This document shows positions 53,459 through 64,000 of a stretch of DNA of 64,000 nt, in pieces. How positions within the stretch are numbered: position 1 is the stretch's first letter; every line of letters starts with the position of its first letter. A program made the position numbers and the translations under genes. The stretch covers positions 3,696,001-3,760,000 of the forward strand of contig NZ_CP065425.1 in NCBI RefSeq assembly GCF_016772275.1, read 5' to 3'. The stretch comes from Heyndrickxia vini (GTDB taxonomy: Bacteria > Bacillota > Bacilli > Bacillales > Bacillaceae_C). The notes under the pieces were generated by a model. The model worked only from the letters and a program-made list of their open reading frames with translations. It ran no database searches and was not told the origin of the DNA.

Positions 53459-54554
53459 GTTTAACTACCACCTTTTTAACCATTTCCTCAATTGGCACAT
53501 AATCATAATCATATCCAAAATATTTTGGACCTGCCGTTTCGATTCCTTTTTCCGTTCTCCATTTTTCATGAGCCGGCAACCCAATTACTCGCACACGTTT
53601 CCCGTACTTTAAACTTTCGGTTGTTACTGGTAATAAAGTTTCATAGTCGACAAGGCAAATTAAATCAGGGGTCATACCGACAACCTGGTCATTTTTTTCG
53701 GCGATAAGATTTTCATTTTGAAAGTGAACCTTCATATTTTCGTCTTTATTTTCTTCAATTCCTTCAAGATTCATTTTCCCAAGGTTAAATCCACCCTTCG
53801 TTTCTCGAATAACATCGATAATTTTTCCTTGGAATAGCTCATATCCGGAAACGAGCCTTAGCAATTCTTGAAGTTTTCCGTTCGCATCCTTATCTTTTGA
53901 CGAAATAATTTCACCAATCTTTTCGGAAAGCGTAATGATATGATGAACACCACTCTTCTTGATTTGTGCCCCAGTCGTTGGATACAAACTAACTAACGAA
54001 CTAGCTCCCATCTCTACAGTTGCTGCTCGGGCAATACGTTCTGTCCATTTATTATCAATGGTTTCAATTATCCCAATATTGCCCTTTTCATCTGTAATGG
54101 CCATCGGTGTTGCAGAAACACCATCCAAATGAAACGTCACCATTTGCAATTCCGGAAACGCTCTGCCCATTCCATCACAGTCGATGAGAGGGATCCCTAG
54201 TTGAGCCGCCACGACAATCGGAATCATTGAATTCACACCTCCGGCCTCCATCGGATACGTTCCAGTGATTTTTTCTTTTCCTAAATATTTAGCTAGCTTT
54301 TGAAAAACTTTAACAAACTCGTCTCCACGCGGAAATTTCTCTACTAGAACAGATGGTGCCCCCATCATTGCAGCTGGGATGAAAAAGTCTTCATCATCTA
54401 TTTCATCTACAGAATACAATTTTACAGGTCCATTTTTTTCAATGGCTGAGAGGGCCATCAATTTTCCAATATAAGGATCTCCTCCCCCGCCAGTTCCTAA
54501 AAAGGCAGCTCCAATCGCAATATGTTCAATGGCTTCTTTATCTAAATATCTCAT
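53451..54554 (-). CDS. DUF917-family protein
   Basis: A 367-residue protein with the family start A-I-G-A-A-F-L-G-T-G-G-G-G-D-P-Y-I-G and I-D-C-D-G-M-G-R-A-F-P-E. DUF917 genes commonly pair with HyuA-like genes and purine/pyrimidine permeases; biochemical role unknown. The start overlaps the permease stop as ATGA, so the three genes are coupled. Confidence 0.9.
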   Translation of the reverse strand: MRYLDKEAIEHIAIGAAFLGTGGGGDPYIGKLMALSAIEKNGPVKLYSVDEIDDEDFFIPAAMMGAPSVLVEKFPRGDEFVKVFQKLAKYLGKEKITGTYPMEAGGVNSMIPIVVAAQLGIPLIDCDGMGRAFPELQMVTFHLDGVSATPMAITDEKGNIGIIETIDNKWTERIARAATVEMGASSLVSLYPTTGAQIKKSGVHHIITLSEKIGEIISSKDKDANGKLQELLRLVSGYELFQGKIIDVIRETKGGFNLGKMNLEGIEENKDENMKVHFQNENLIAEKNDQVVGMTPDLICLVDYETLLPVTTESLKYGKRVRVIGLPAHEKWRTEKGIETAGPKYFGYDYDYVPIEEMVKKVVVKHV

Positions 54555-55819
54555 CTATTCTCCTCCAACATAACAGTCTTTTGTACGGATATACGATACC
54601 CGAAAAAATAAATAACAAATGAAATCACAATACCAATCAAAGGCTGATTAGGTACTTGAGGCAAACTTGGGAAAAAGGATAATACAACCGGAATACTAGC
54701 AATGACAGCACCTACTAACCAAGAAAAAACGCCTAAACGGTTTACGCCTTCTACCTCTTTCCAGCTACTTTTATCACCCTTGTTCATCACCCAATATGAG
54801 GCGATCATCACACCTGCAACTGGTGGAATCATCGCTGATAAAATTGACATAATCGGTGTAAAATAATTTAATATCCCTACCACAGCGAGCAAAGTCCCTA
54901 CCGATCCAGCAATTCCAACCGCCATTTTTTCTTTTCCTTTGGAAATGTTGAACCCATTAATCAAGGCAATTCCACCCGATATCGCATTCACCATATTTGT
55001 TTTCCATGTAGCTAAAATCAAAACAACACCACCAATAAACGGTGTTGCTATATTCAAAAAGACAGCAGTAATATCACTTGTTTGATAGGCAATCGTTAAC
55101 AAAGCTCCTACACCAATCATTAGTATTCCAGCAGGGATAATTCCAAAGATTGCCGCTTTTAACACTTCCGAACGTTTTTTGGAAAACTGGGAATAATCAC
55201 CCGCTATTACCGCACCTAATGCAAATGAACCCATTGTTACCGAAAGTCCATCCATAAAACTCATATTCCCATTAGGTTTGTAATTGTGAATAGCTTGTAG
55301 ATGATCTCCAGTCAATGTTTGAACTAAGCCAATGATAGAAATGATGACCAATAATGGAACGGCAATATAACTTAATACACGTAGCACCTTGATACCGTAA
55401 ATAGCTGAAATCACCATCACCAAACCACTTAGGAAAGAAGCAAACGGAACGGGCATATTCATATCATACTTCGCCAATAAATTAGCTAACGAAGCTCCAC
55501 AAACATTGGCTTGGATACCGAACCAACCTAAGCAAGCAATCGTCAAAATAATGGATAAGATCGTCCGAGATCCTTTTTTACCAAACACTTGTCCCGCAAT
55601 ATGAACGGTTGGCTTTCCTAAGTCACTGCTTTGAATGCCTTGTAAAATCATGATGAGTACGACGATTGCATAACCAACAAAAGATACAAATAATGTCTTT
55701 GGTAAACTCATATTAGAAATCAGCGTATTCCCTACTAAAAGACTTGGTATGCTAATCATCGCACCAGCCCAGATAATCCCTAGGCTATACCATGACTGAT
55801 GCTCGCCATCGTTTCTCAT
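54551..55819 (-). CDS. NCS1/CodB-type nucleobase or hydantoin permease
   Basis: A 422-residue membrane protein with about 12 helices, G-I-I-W-A-G-A-M-I-S-I-P-S near the start and D-Y-S-Q-F-S-K-K, as in cytosine/hydantoin transporters. Start at ATG 55819, eight bases after GAGGAG; a GTG at 55828 is an alternative. First gene of permease-DUF917-HyuA, with the PucR regulator upstream on the same strand. Confidence 0.9.
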   Translation of the reverse strand: MRNDGEHQSWYSLGIIWAGAMISIPSLLVGNTLISNMSLPKTLFVSFVGYAIVVLIMILQGIQSSDLGKPTVHIAGQVFGKKGSRTILSIILTIACLGWFGIQANVCGASLANLLAKYDMNMPVPFASFLSGLVMVISAIYGIKVLRVLSYIAVPLLVIISIIGLVQTLTGDHLQAIHNYKPNGNMSFMDGLSVTMGSFALGAVIAGDYSQFSKKRSEVLKAAIFGIIPAGILMIGVGALLTIAYQTSDITAVFLNIATPFIGGVVLILATWKTNMVNAISGGIALINGFNISKGKEKMAVGIAGSVGTLLAVVGILNYFTPIMSILSAMIPPVAGVMIASYWVMNKGDKSSWKEVEGVNRLGVFSWLVGAVIASIPVVLSFFPSLPQVPNQPLIGIVISFVIYFFGYRISVQKTVMLEENR

Positions 55820-55899
55820 ATTGCCCACTCCTCTTCGTTAACTTTATTTTTTAAAATTATAAAAGAAAGAGTAGGTACGAGTCTTTTTCAAAAATGAAA

Positions 55900-55941
55900 A
55901 AAAAATCCGAAATTTTGTCGTTTCTGACAAAACTCCGGATC
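55900..55941 (-). terminator. Terminator of the PucR-type gene
   Basis: ATCCGGAGTTTTGTC pairs with GACAAAATTTCGGAT, followed by T8 on the minus strand. It partly separates pucR from the permease operon. Confidence 0.8.
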
Positions 55942-55944
55942 AAA

Positions 55945-57549
55945 CTAACTATTTATTAAACGATAGATCATACAAGCCAAATACACATCATAAAATTCGG
56001 AATAAACCGTTACATCGCTTCCAATTAGATCACTTATCTTTTTAATCCGATACTTTACTGTATTTTTGTGAATAAATAAAAGCCTTCCACATTTATCAAA
56101 ATTTCCATTTGCATCTAAGAGAAAGGTCATCAATGTTTTCAGAGACTCCTTATCATCTAGAATGGGGGCAATGACAGAAAGGTATTCTTCAATTACTTCT
56201 TCCCCTTGTTTGCTTAAATCAATGGCCCGCTTCATCGATCGGACTTCAGCAGCCGTATACAATTTACGCATTGGATAGATTGAATGGACTTTCTTTCCTA
56301 CATTATTCACCAACTGGTACATGCGGCGAACATCGGTCGTGTTTCTCATTTTTGGCGAATAAACGACCTCCGATAGTTGAGAAAAATAATTTGTCGTTTC
56401 AATATACTCAGTGGCAATCTCAAACTCATGATAGTTATATAAGCAATTCCCTAATAGGACAATCATACAATGATCAATACTTTGAATCACTCTCGTTTTA
56501 TAATATTTCGAAAGTTGTTCTTCCAATTCTTCTCTTATTTCCTTTTCTGCTGACAAATCATTAATGTAAACTAACCACATCATTTGAATGGCAGAGACAT
56601 CAATGTTAAGCAGATTAGCTAGTCTTCGCATTTTTTCACTTTCATCATTAATGATTGCTTTCACTAATGCATATTCACTCACTTCATCATGCTTGTCTCC
56701 CCATAGATTAATCGCCACTTGTACAACTTCGCTCACTTTTTCAATGGTTTTAGCCGGCAATTTTGTATTCTCTTTAATAAGAAACAGGTAAAGCGGTTCC
56801 CCATTCTTTTGGTGAATGCTCTTACACTCAACGAAGCAAGATTTGGCCATTTTTTCTGCTTCCTGTTTCTCCTTGCTACCATTTAAGTTAGATTGTTTAA
56901 ATTCTTTAATAACTTTCATCACATCTAAGGAAGAATTCCGGGGCCACATCACTTGGTTCACAATATCATAATGGATATTTGTTAATACAAGATTGGCTTT
57001 CAGGCGATCAGATAACATTTTAAGTGTGATTTCTACACTCTGCAGATGTTCTGGTAAAGAGGAAACCTTTTCTAAAGTTTCTTTTACAAAATGATCATTA
57101 ACAGCCTGATTGCTTACAATCGCTTCCATTACTTCATAAATTACTTCATTATAGCGAAGCGAATAATCGTTTTTTGGCATGCAAATAATAATAAAATCCT
57201 GGGAGTCTGCTAATTGCAAGACCTCCTCTGGTATTTCCGGCAGGACAATTCCCACATAATATAAAATGAGACCTAATTCTCCTAAATCATGCAAGTGTTG
57301 AATGGCTTCACATTGTTTTTCGACACTCTCTTTAACCGAATAAAAAGAACTAATGACAAGTTCTTCCGCATACCACTCATCTTGAACGGTTTGAATAATC
57401 TGCGAGAAGAAATCTACATTTGAAACTTCTAGCACCGATAAAGAAGAAACTGTTCGATTAAGAATATTTTTACCAGTTAACACCTCTGCTCCTCTTAATG
57501 AGGGCAATTGAAGCAAATCTTTTACCGTTACCCCATTTTTATTCACCAC
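55945..57549 (-). CDS. PucR-family transcriptional regulator
   Basis: A 534-residue protein. The N-terminal PucR domain (about 1-130) starts V-T-V-K-D-L-L-Q-L-P-S-L-R-G-A. The C-terminal HTH_30 reads L-L-D-A-N-G-N-F-D-K-C-G-R-L-L-F-I-H-K-N-T-V-K-Y-R-I. PucR proteins activate purine or related catabolic genes, which fits the adjacent permease-DUF917-HyuA operon. Two adjacent GTG codons (57549, 57546) follow GGAAAG; the second has better spacing. Confidence 0.92.
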   Translation of the reverse strand: MVNKNGVTVKDLLQLPSLRGAEVLTGKNILNRTVSSLSVLEVSNVDFFSQIIQTVQDEWYAEELVISSFYSVKESVEKQCEAIQHLHDLGELGLILYYVGIVLPEIPEEVLQLADSQDFIIICMPKNDYSLRYNEVIYEVMEAIVSNQAVNDHFVKETLEKVSSLPEHLQSVEITLKMLSDRLKANLVLTNIHYDIVNQVMWPRNSSLDVMKVIKEFKQSNLNGSKEKQEAEKMAKSCFVECKSIHQKNGEPLYLFLIKENTKLPAKTIEKVSEVVQVAINLWGDKHDEVSEYALVKAIINDESEKMRRLANLLNIDVSAIQMMWLVYINDLSAEKEIREELEEQLSKYYKTRVIQSIDHCMIVLLGNCLYNYHEFEIATEYIETTNYFSQLSEVVYSPKMRNTTDVRRMYQLVNNVGKKVHSIYPMRKLYTAAEVRSMKRAIDLSKQGEEVIEEYLSVIAPILDDKESLKTLMTFLLDANGNFDKCGRLLFIHKNTVKYRIKKISDLIGSDVTVYSEFYDVYLACMIYRLINS

Positions 57550-57607
57550 CCGCTTTCCACATTTCCATTGCTATAGAGTAAAATAAACATGTTTAATCCA
57601 ATAATCT

Positions 57608-58642
57608 TTACATTAACCTTATGTCATCAATAAGTGCATCAATATCTTCTGTTTTTGTTGCCCAGCTCGTACAAAAGCGGGTTACTGTATGACTTTCATC
57701 TACCTTACTCCAAACCTCAAAACCATATTTCTTTTTCAAAACATTCATTTGTGCATTCGTTAGAATTGGAAATTGTTGATTCGCAAGTGAATGTCCATGA
57801 AGTTCGATCCCTTTTTCTTCGAATGCATGTCTTAATTTTAATGCGTAATCCACTGCATTACCACAAATCTTAAAATATAGATCCTCTTCAAAAAGTACAC
57901 TAAATTGAATACCTAATAACCTACCTTTTGCAAGTACACTACCACGTTGTTTCATAGTGTATCGAAAATCTCTTTTTAATGGATTAGCACTTATAACTAC
58001 CGCTTCTCCAAAAAGCGCACCACATTTTGTGCCCCCGATATAGAAGACATCACATAAATTAGCTATATCCTCAAGTGTTAAATCATTATATGGACTTGTG
58101 AGAGCATAGCCTAAGCGGTCTCCATCTAAAAATAAAGGAAGGTCCAGTTCTCTACACACTTTACTTAATGACTCTAATTCAGCTTTCGTATAAAGGGTAC
58201 CCATTTCAGAAGGGTTAGAAATATAAACCATACCTGGTTGTACATCTGATTCACGCATTGGATTATCCCAATGAGCATGATACAACTCCCTCACCTGTTC
58301 AGCTTGAATTTTTCCATCATCTGTTGGGAGTGTAAGTACTTTATGTCCTGTCGCCTCGATCGCACCAGCTTCATGGTCAACTATATGTCCAGAAATCGCA
58401 CTCACTACCCCTTGATGCGGGCGCAAAATCGATGCAATAACGATAGCATTCGTTTGCGTTCCTCCTACAAGAAAATGCACATCTATATCCTCTTTATTAC
58501 AGGCTTTTTTTATCTTAAGGACCGCATCTTTCGTATACTCATCATTGCCATATCCCGAAGATTGCTTAAAATTTGTTTCTATTAATTTTTCTAAAATTTT
58601 CGGATGGCATCCTTCTAAATAATCACTTTGGAAATTAATCAT
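57608..58642 (-). CDS. Threonine-aldolase/beta-eliminating-lyase-type PLP enzyme
   Basis: A 344-residue fold-type I PLP enzyme: G-G-T-Q-T-N-A near residue 60, H-I-V-D-H-E-A-G-A, and the PLP lysine in Y-I-G-G-T-K-C-G-A-L-F-G-E-A. These match low-specificity L-threonine aldolases that split threonine to glycine and acetaldehyde. AGGGGTGAAC precedes the ATG. Placed before pucR (58 bases); a link to the permease operon is possible. Confidence 0.88.
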   Translation of the reverse strand: MINFQSDYLEGCHPKILEKLIETNFKQSSGYGNDEYTKDAVLKIKKACNKEDIDVHFLVGGTQTNAIVIASILRPHQGVVSAISGHIVDHEAGAIEATGHKVLTLPTDDGKIQAEQVRELYHAHWDNPMRESDVQPGMVYISNPSEMGTLYTKAELESLSKVCRELDLPLFLDGDRLGYALTSPYNDLTLEDIANLCDVFYIGGTKCGALFGEAVVISANPLKRDFRYTMKQRGSVLAKGRLLGIQFSVLFEEDLYFKICGNAVDYALKLRHAFEEKGIELHGHSLANQQFPILTNAQMNVLKKKYGFEVWSKVDESHTVTRFCTSWATKTEDIDALIDDIRLM

Positions 58643-58737
58643 TCGTGTTCACCCCTGGGATTTTTTCTTTTATTATCTTAAAGTATCGATTCTCAAATTC
58701 TACTACTATGATGTGCTAAAATGCAAAAATGCAATTT

Positions 58738-58756
58738 AAACAATTAATAATTGTTT
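58738..58756. promoter_or_regulatory. Palindrome in the aldolase/PTS divergent region
   Basis: AAACAATTA-A-TAATTGTTT is a perfect 9+1+9 palindrome between divergent genes. It may be an operator. Confidence 0.4.
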
Positions 58757-58832
58757 TACTATTTTCAAAGGATAACTAACATGTAATGTCCGGCACTCTA
58801 GTAATTGCCTTTTTTATAAGAGGTTAGAGACA

Positions 58833-58850
58833 TTTCCTACTAATAGGAAA
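58833..58850 (+). promoter_or_regulatory. Inverted repeat upstream of the PTS operon
   Basis: TTTCCTA-CTAA-TAGGAAA, perfect 7-base arms, 10 bases before a cre-like site. A likely DNA target of the PRD regulator encoded at the end of the cluster. Confidence 0.45.
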
Positions 58851-58859
58851 GAAACGTAA

Positions 58860-58874
58860 ATGTAAGCGGTTAAT
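58860..58874 (+). promoter_or_regulatory. cre-like catabolite repression site
   Basis: ATGTAAGCGGTTAAT matches the CcpA cre consensus WTGNAANCGNWNNCW except for one base. It overlaps the likely PTS operon promoter. Confidence 0.6.
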
Positions 58875-58916
58875 ATTGTTGTTATGATTGAATTAATCAA
58901 AAGGAGGATGAACATT

Positions 58917-59237
58917 ATGACAAAAAAAGTTCTATTAGTTTGCGGCGCAGGAGCATCATCTGGATTTATGGCGGCAGCTGCTCGAAAAGCGACTAAAAAG
59001 TTAGGTAAAGATATTGAATTTAAAGCAAAAAGTGAGTCAGAAATTGGTGAACATTTAAATGCGATTGATTTGCTATTAGTTGCACCGCATTTGAAATACA
59101 TGATTGACGATGTAAAAAGTGCATGTGAAGAAGCAGGCGTTAAATACGGTATCATTCCTCAAAAAGTGTATGGATCTTTAGATGGTCAGGGATTGGTAAT
59201 AGTAGCCGAAGAAATATTACAAGGCGGTGTTCAATAA
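58917..59237 (+). CDS. PTS Lac-family enzyme IIB
   Basis: A 106-residue cytoplasmic phosphocarrier. The phospho-Cys is Cys9 in L-V-C-G-A-G-A-S-S, the Lac/cellobiose IIB loop. ATG 58917 with AAAGGAGG upstream; the longer frame is rejected. Its stop overlaps the IIA start as TAATG. First gene of the operon. Confidence 0.93.
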   Translation: MTKKVLLVCGAGASSGFMAAAARKATKKLGKDIEFKAKSESEIGEHLNAIDLLLVAPHLKYMIDDVKSACEEAGVKYGIIPQKVYGSLDGQGLVIVAEEILQGGVQ

Positions 59238-59557
59238 TGGAACAAATTAATAAAGAAGAACTCGCATTAGTTTCAATGAACGTAATCCTACATGCTGGAA
59301 ACGCGCGCGATTATGTTTATCAAGCTGTAGACAAAGCTTCAAATGGAGATTTTGTTCAAGCTGATGAACTCATGGAAAAGGCAAATGAGGAAATCGTTAC
59401 CGCTCACAAAGCTCAAACAAATACTTTGCAAAAAGAAGCTGAAGGTATTGAAATTCCGTATTCCCCCTTATTTGGCCATGCCCAAGATACAATTATGACG
59501 GTTAAATCAGAAATGAATATTATGCGGGAGATTATAAAACTTTACAAAAAAATCTAA
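59237..59557 (+). CDS. PTS Lac-family enzyme IIA
   Basis: A 106-residue three-helix phosphocarrier; phospho-His lies in F-G-H-A-Q-D, and the Asp of that segment is the trimer metal ligand. It accepts phosphate from HPr and passes it to IIB. Coupled to IIB by TAATG. Confidence 0.93.
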   Translation: MEQINKEELALVSMNVILHAGNARDYVYQAVDKASNGDFVQADELMEKANEEIVTAHKAQTNTLQKEAEGIEIPYSPLFGHAQDTIMTVKSEMNIMREIIKLYKKI

Positions 59558-59570
59558 AGGGGTGAAAAAG

Positions 59571-62275
<2,705 letters not shown>

Positions 62276-62285
62276 TACAAACAAA

Positions 62286-62314
62286 GAAAGGGAGTAACCT
62301 TACTCCCTTTTTTA
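62286..62314 (+). terminator. Terminator after the GH1 gene
   Basis: AAAGGGAGTAA pairs with TTACTCCCTTT around CC, followed by TTTAA. It probably lowers expression of the regulator downstream. Confidence 0.85.
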
Positions 62315-62333
62315 ATATATAAGGACTGATTTA

Positions 62334-64000
62334 ATGAACAAAACTGAAATGTTACTAGATTATCTTAAAAGTCATTCAGGGGAAGACTTTATATCCGCAA
62401 AAACGTTAGCCGAACTATTAGGTGTAACCGACAGAACCATTCGTCATTATGTTAAATCGATAAATGACGAACAGCCTAATTTGATTGAGTCTAGCCGAAC
62501 AGGATATAAGTTAAGTGATAATACAACCAATATTGTTAAACATATAGATAATAGCAATCATATTGATAATCGTCGTTTTTATATATTAAGAAGACTCATA
62601 AAGAGTTCCGATCGCGGCTTAGACCTATTCGACTTAGCCGACACTCTCTATATCTCAGACGCAACGATACGTGCCGATATTGCTAACCTTAATCGTTTAG
62701 TAACCAAGCATGGCTTACAAATCATTCAACACAATAATCGTTACATTCTTACTGGAGACGAAAAGAGTCGCAGAAAATTGATGATTGATTTAATTGACTT
62801 CTCAAAACCAACAAAAACATCCCTTGAAGAAGAAGTTCAAAAACTCCTAGGGAACGTCTCACTCCAAGAATTGATGAAAATAAGTAAAACCAGCTTCGAA
62901 AAATATAGCGGTCATCCAAATACCTATTTCTTCAAAAATTTTATTTTACATTTAGCAATTGCTATTGATCGTGTAATTGATAACGAACAATTAGAACAAA
63001 GTTCATTTCAAATAAAGCATCGAGATACAACCGGACACAAAATTGTAAACGAAATAACAGACAAACTGAACAAAATATATCATATTCAGTTTTCGCAGGC
63101 GGAAATAGACGAATTGGCCATCTTAATTAATGGACAAATCAAAGACAATAATATCTCAATGGATCAATATGCAAACAACAAGGTTTCGAATGCATTAGAA
63201 CACGCCATTCAGGAAATAGGTGAAGTCTACATGCTAGATTTCGACAATGCTAATTTTAAAGCACGCCTATTGGTTCATGTACAAAACTTATACAACCGTC
63301 TAAAACAAAACAGATATTCTAGAAACTTGAGTGTACTAAGTATTCGAATTAAATACCCAATCATTTTTGATATTGCTGTATATCTAGCTTCAGTTCTAGC
63401 AAATGATTTGAACGTTGAAATTAATGATGATGAAATTGCCTTTATTGCGTTACACATTGGATCATTTTTAAACAATCAACAAGATGAAAATAGCAAAATT
63501 AATACAATTATCATCACCCCTGCGTATCTAAACCAGCAATCAGAAATAGAAAAGTGTATCCAAAAACACTTTAGTGATGATTTAGTTATTAGAGGGATAT
63601 TTGAAGATATAAATCAATTGAACTCATTAACCTCAAATGAATTAGTCATAACAACCCAAAGCAATGAACATGTAAAAAATAATTTTGCAACGGTTAACAC
63701 TGAAATTGTAAATATACATGAGTTTATAAATAAACATGATATTGCCATGATTAGCCGTGCAGTAGAGAAAATTAAACATAATAAGTACTTTGATTTTCTT
63801 AAAGAAAATATTCCTAAGTTAATAAGAGAGGAGTTTTTTGTCAATATTAATGACGATTCCTCGAAGGAAAAAATGATGAAGATAATAGCTGATGGCTTCC
63901 AGCAAAATGATTATGTAGACGATAATTACTTAAAGAAATTAAATGAACGAGAAAATGTATCATCTACTGCTTTTCCAAGTGGCATAGCAATTCCTCATAC
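62334..64000 (+). CDS. PRD-containing PTS regulator (MtlR/BglG-type), truncated by the window
   Basis: At least 555 residues are visible. Two HTH domains (D-R-T-I-R-H-Y-V near 35 and I-S-D-A-T-I-R-A-D-I near 110) are followed by two PRDs, with the regulatory His in H-L-A-I-A-I (205) and L-H-I-G-S (374). An EIIB-like domain follows whose usual Cys loop reads T-P-A-Y-L-N. The visible end is an EIIA-type domain at I-P-H-T. The DNA-binding HTH means it is a DNA activator and not an RNA antiterminator. AAGGAC precedes the ATG. Likely controls the PTS operon upstream. Confidence 0.9.
   Translation, partial: MNKTEMLLDYLKSHSGEDFISAKTLAELLGVTDRTIRHYVKSINDEQPNLIESSRTGYKLSDNTTNIVKHIDNSNHIDNRRFYILRRLIKSSDRGLDLFDLADTLYISDATIRADIANLNRLVTKHGLQIIQHNNRYILTGDEKSRRKLMIDLIDFSKPTKTSLEEEVQKLLGNVSLQELMKISKTSFEKYSGHPNTYFFKNFILHLAIAIDRVIDNEQLEQSSFQIKHRDTTGHKIVNEITDKLNKIYHIQFSQAEIDELAILINGQIKDNNISMDQYANNKVSNALEHAIQEIGEVYMLDFDNANFKARLLVHVQNLYNRLKQNRYSRNLSVLSIRIKYPIIFDIAVYLASVLANDLNVEINDDEIAFIALHIGSFLNNQQDENSKINTIIITPAYLNQQSEIEKCIQKHFSDDLVIRGIFEDINQLNSLTSNELVITTQSNEHVKNNFATVNTEIVNIHEFINKHDIAMISRAVEKIKHNKYFDFLKENIPKLIREEFFVNINDDSSKEKMMKIIADGFQQNDYVDDNYLKKLNERENVSSTAFPSGIAIPH

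Noticed and set aside
58738-58756. Ribonucleic antiterminator for the PTS operon
   Set aside because: The regulator downstream begins with DNA-binding HTH domains and not a CAT RNA-binding domain, and no terminator overlaps the palindrome.

Overview
The window is low-GC, gene-dense DNA from a Firmicute of the Bacillaceae type. The evidence is the strong AGGAGG-type ribosome sites, TTG and GTG starts, sigma-B promoters, T-box leaders, GlpP antitermination and many Bacillus-like families. I see no rRNA, tRNA, CRISPR array, prophage or intact insertion sequence. The species cannot be named from sequence alone.

Layout. 1-12.2 kb: the start of a YeeE/YedE transporter; an MFS pump facing an XRE-TPR regulator across paired operators; a KGG-repeat stress protein behind a perfect sigma-B promoter; proline dehydrogenase; a SLAP protein; molybdate ModA-ModB without ModC; a DHA2 efflux pump facing a TetR regulator; and a membrane GGDEF-EAL protein. 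12.3-19.1 kb: an amino-acid permease, then an operon led by two tandem threonine T-boxes. It encodes a threonyl-tRNA synthetase lacking the N-terminal and editing domains, an overlapping LacI-type regulator and a HAD phosphatase. A GNAT-nitrilase fusion follows. 19.3-28.3 kb: sigma-B-type large catalase, a CheX/CheY-like pair, thioesterase, double GNAT, two SDRs facing a GAF-LuxR regulator, and a histidine phosphatase. 28.4-34.3 kb is an accessory stretch: a 52-bp minisatellite, the tail of a dead helicase gene, a HepT/MntA toxin-antitoxin pair, a T-box-controlled second-type ArgS, and SelO.

34.5-49 kb: a promoter-hairpin leader before an MFS/TIM-barrel operon, HAD-IIA phosphatase, MgtC-like protein, glpD with its GlpP-type leader and glpP, an M29 aminopeptidase, a polar amino-acid ABC transporter, a CwlK-like peptidase, a 21-bp tandem repeat and a YhgE-type protein. 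49-58.6 kb: a TetR, 42-aa ORF and DHA2 operon behind three TGACA-N3-TGTCA sites; an NCS1 permease, DUF917 and HyuA-like operon beside a PucR regulator; and a threonine-aldolase-type enzyme. 58.9-64 kb: a Lac-family PTS operon (IIB-IIA-IIC), a GH1 6-phospho-glycosidase and a PRD regulator that runs off the end.

Main points of interest: (1) the tandem-T-box, editing-less ThrRS, LacI and HAD operon; (2) the GH1 enzyme whose acid/base glutamate is glutamine, as in plant myrosinases; (3) a dispersed intergenic element of about 180 bp present twice in opposite orientation, plus 52-bp and 21-bp tandem arrays; (4) a candidate small RNA or attenuator at about 34.6 kb; (5) a 42-aa ORF coupled by TAATG to a TetR gene.
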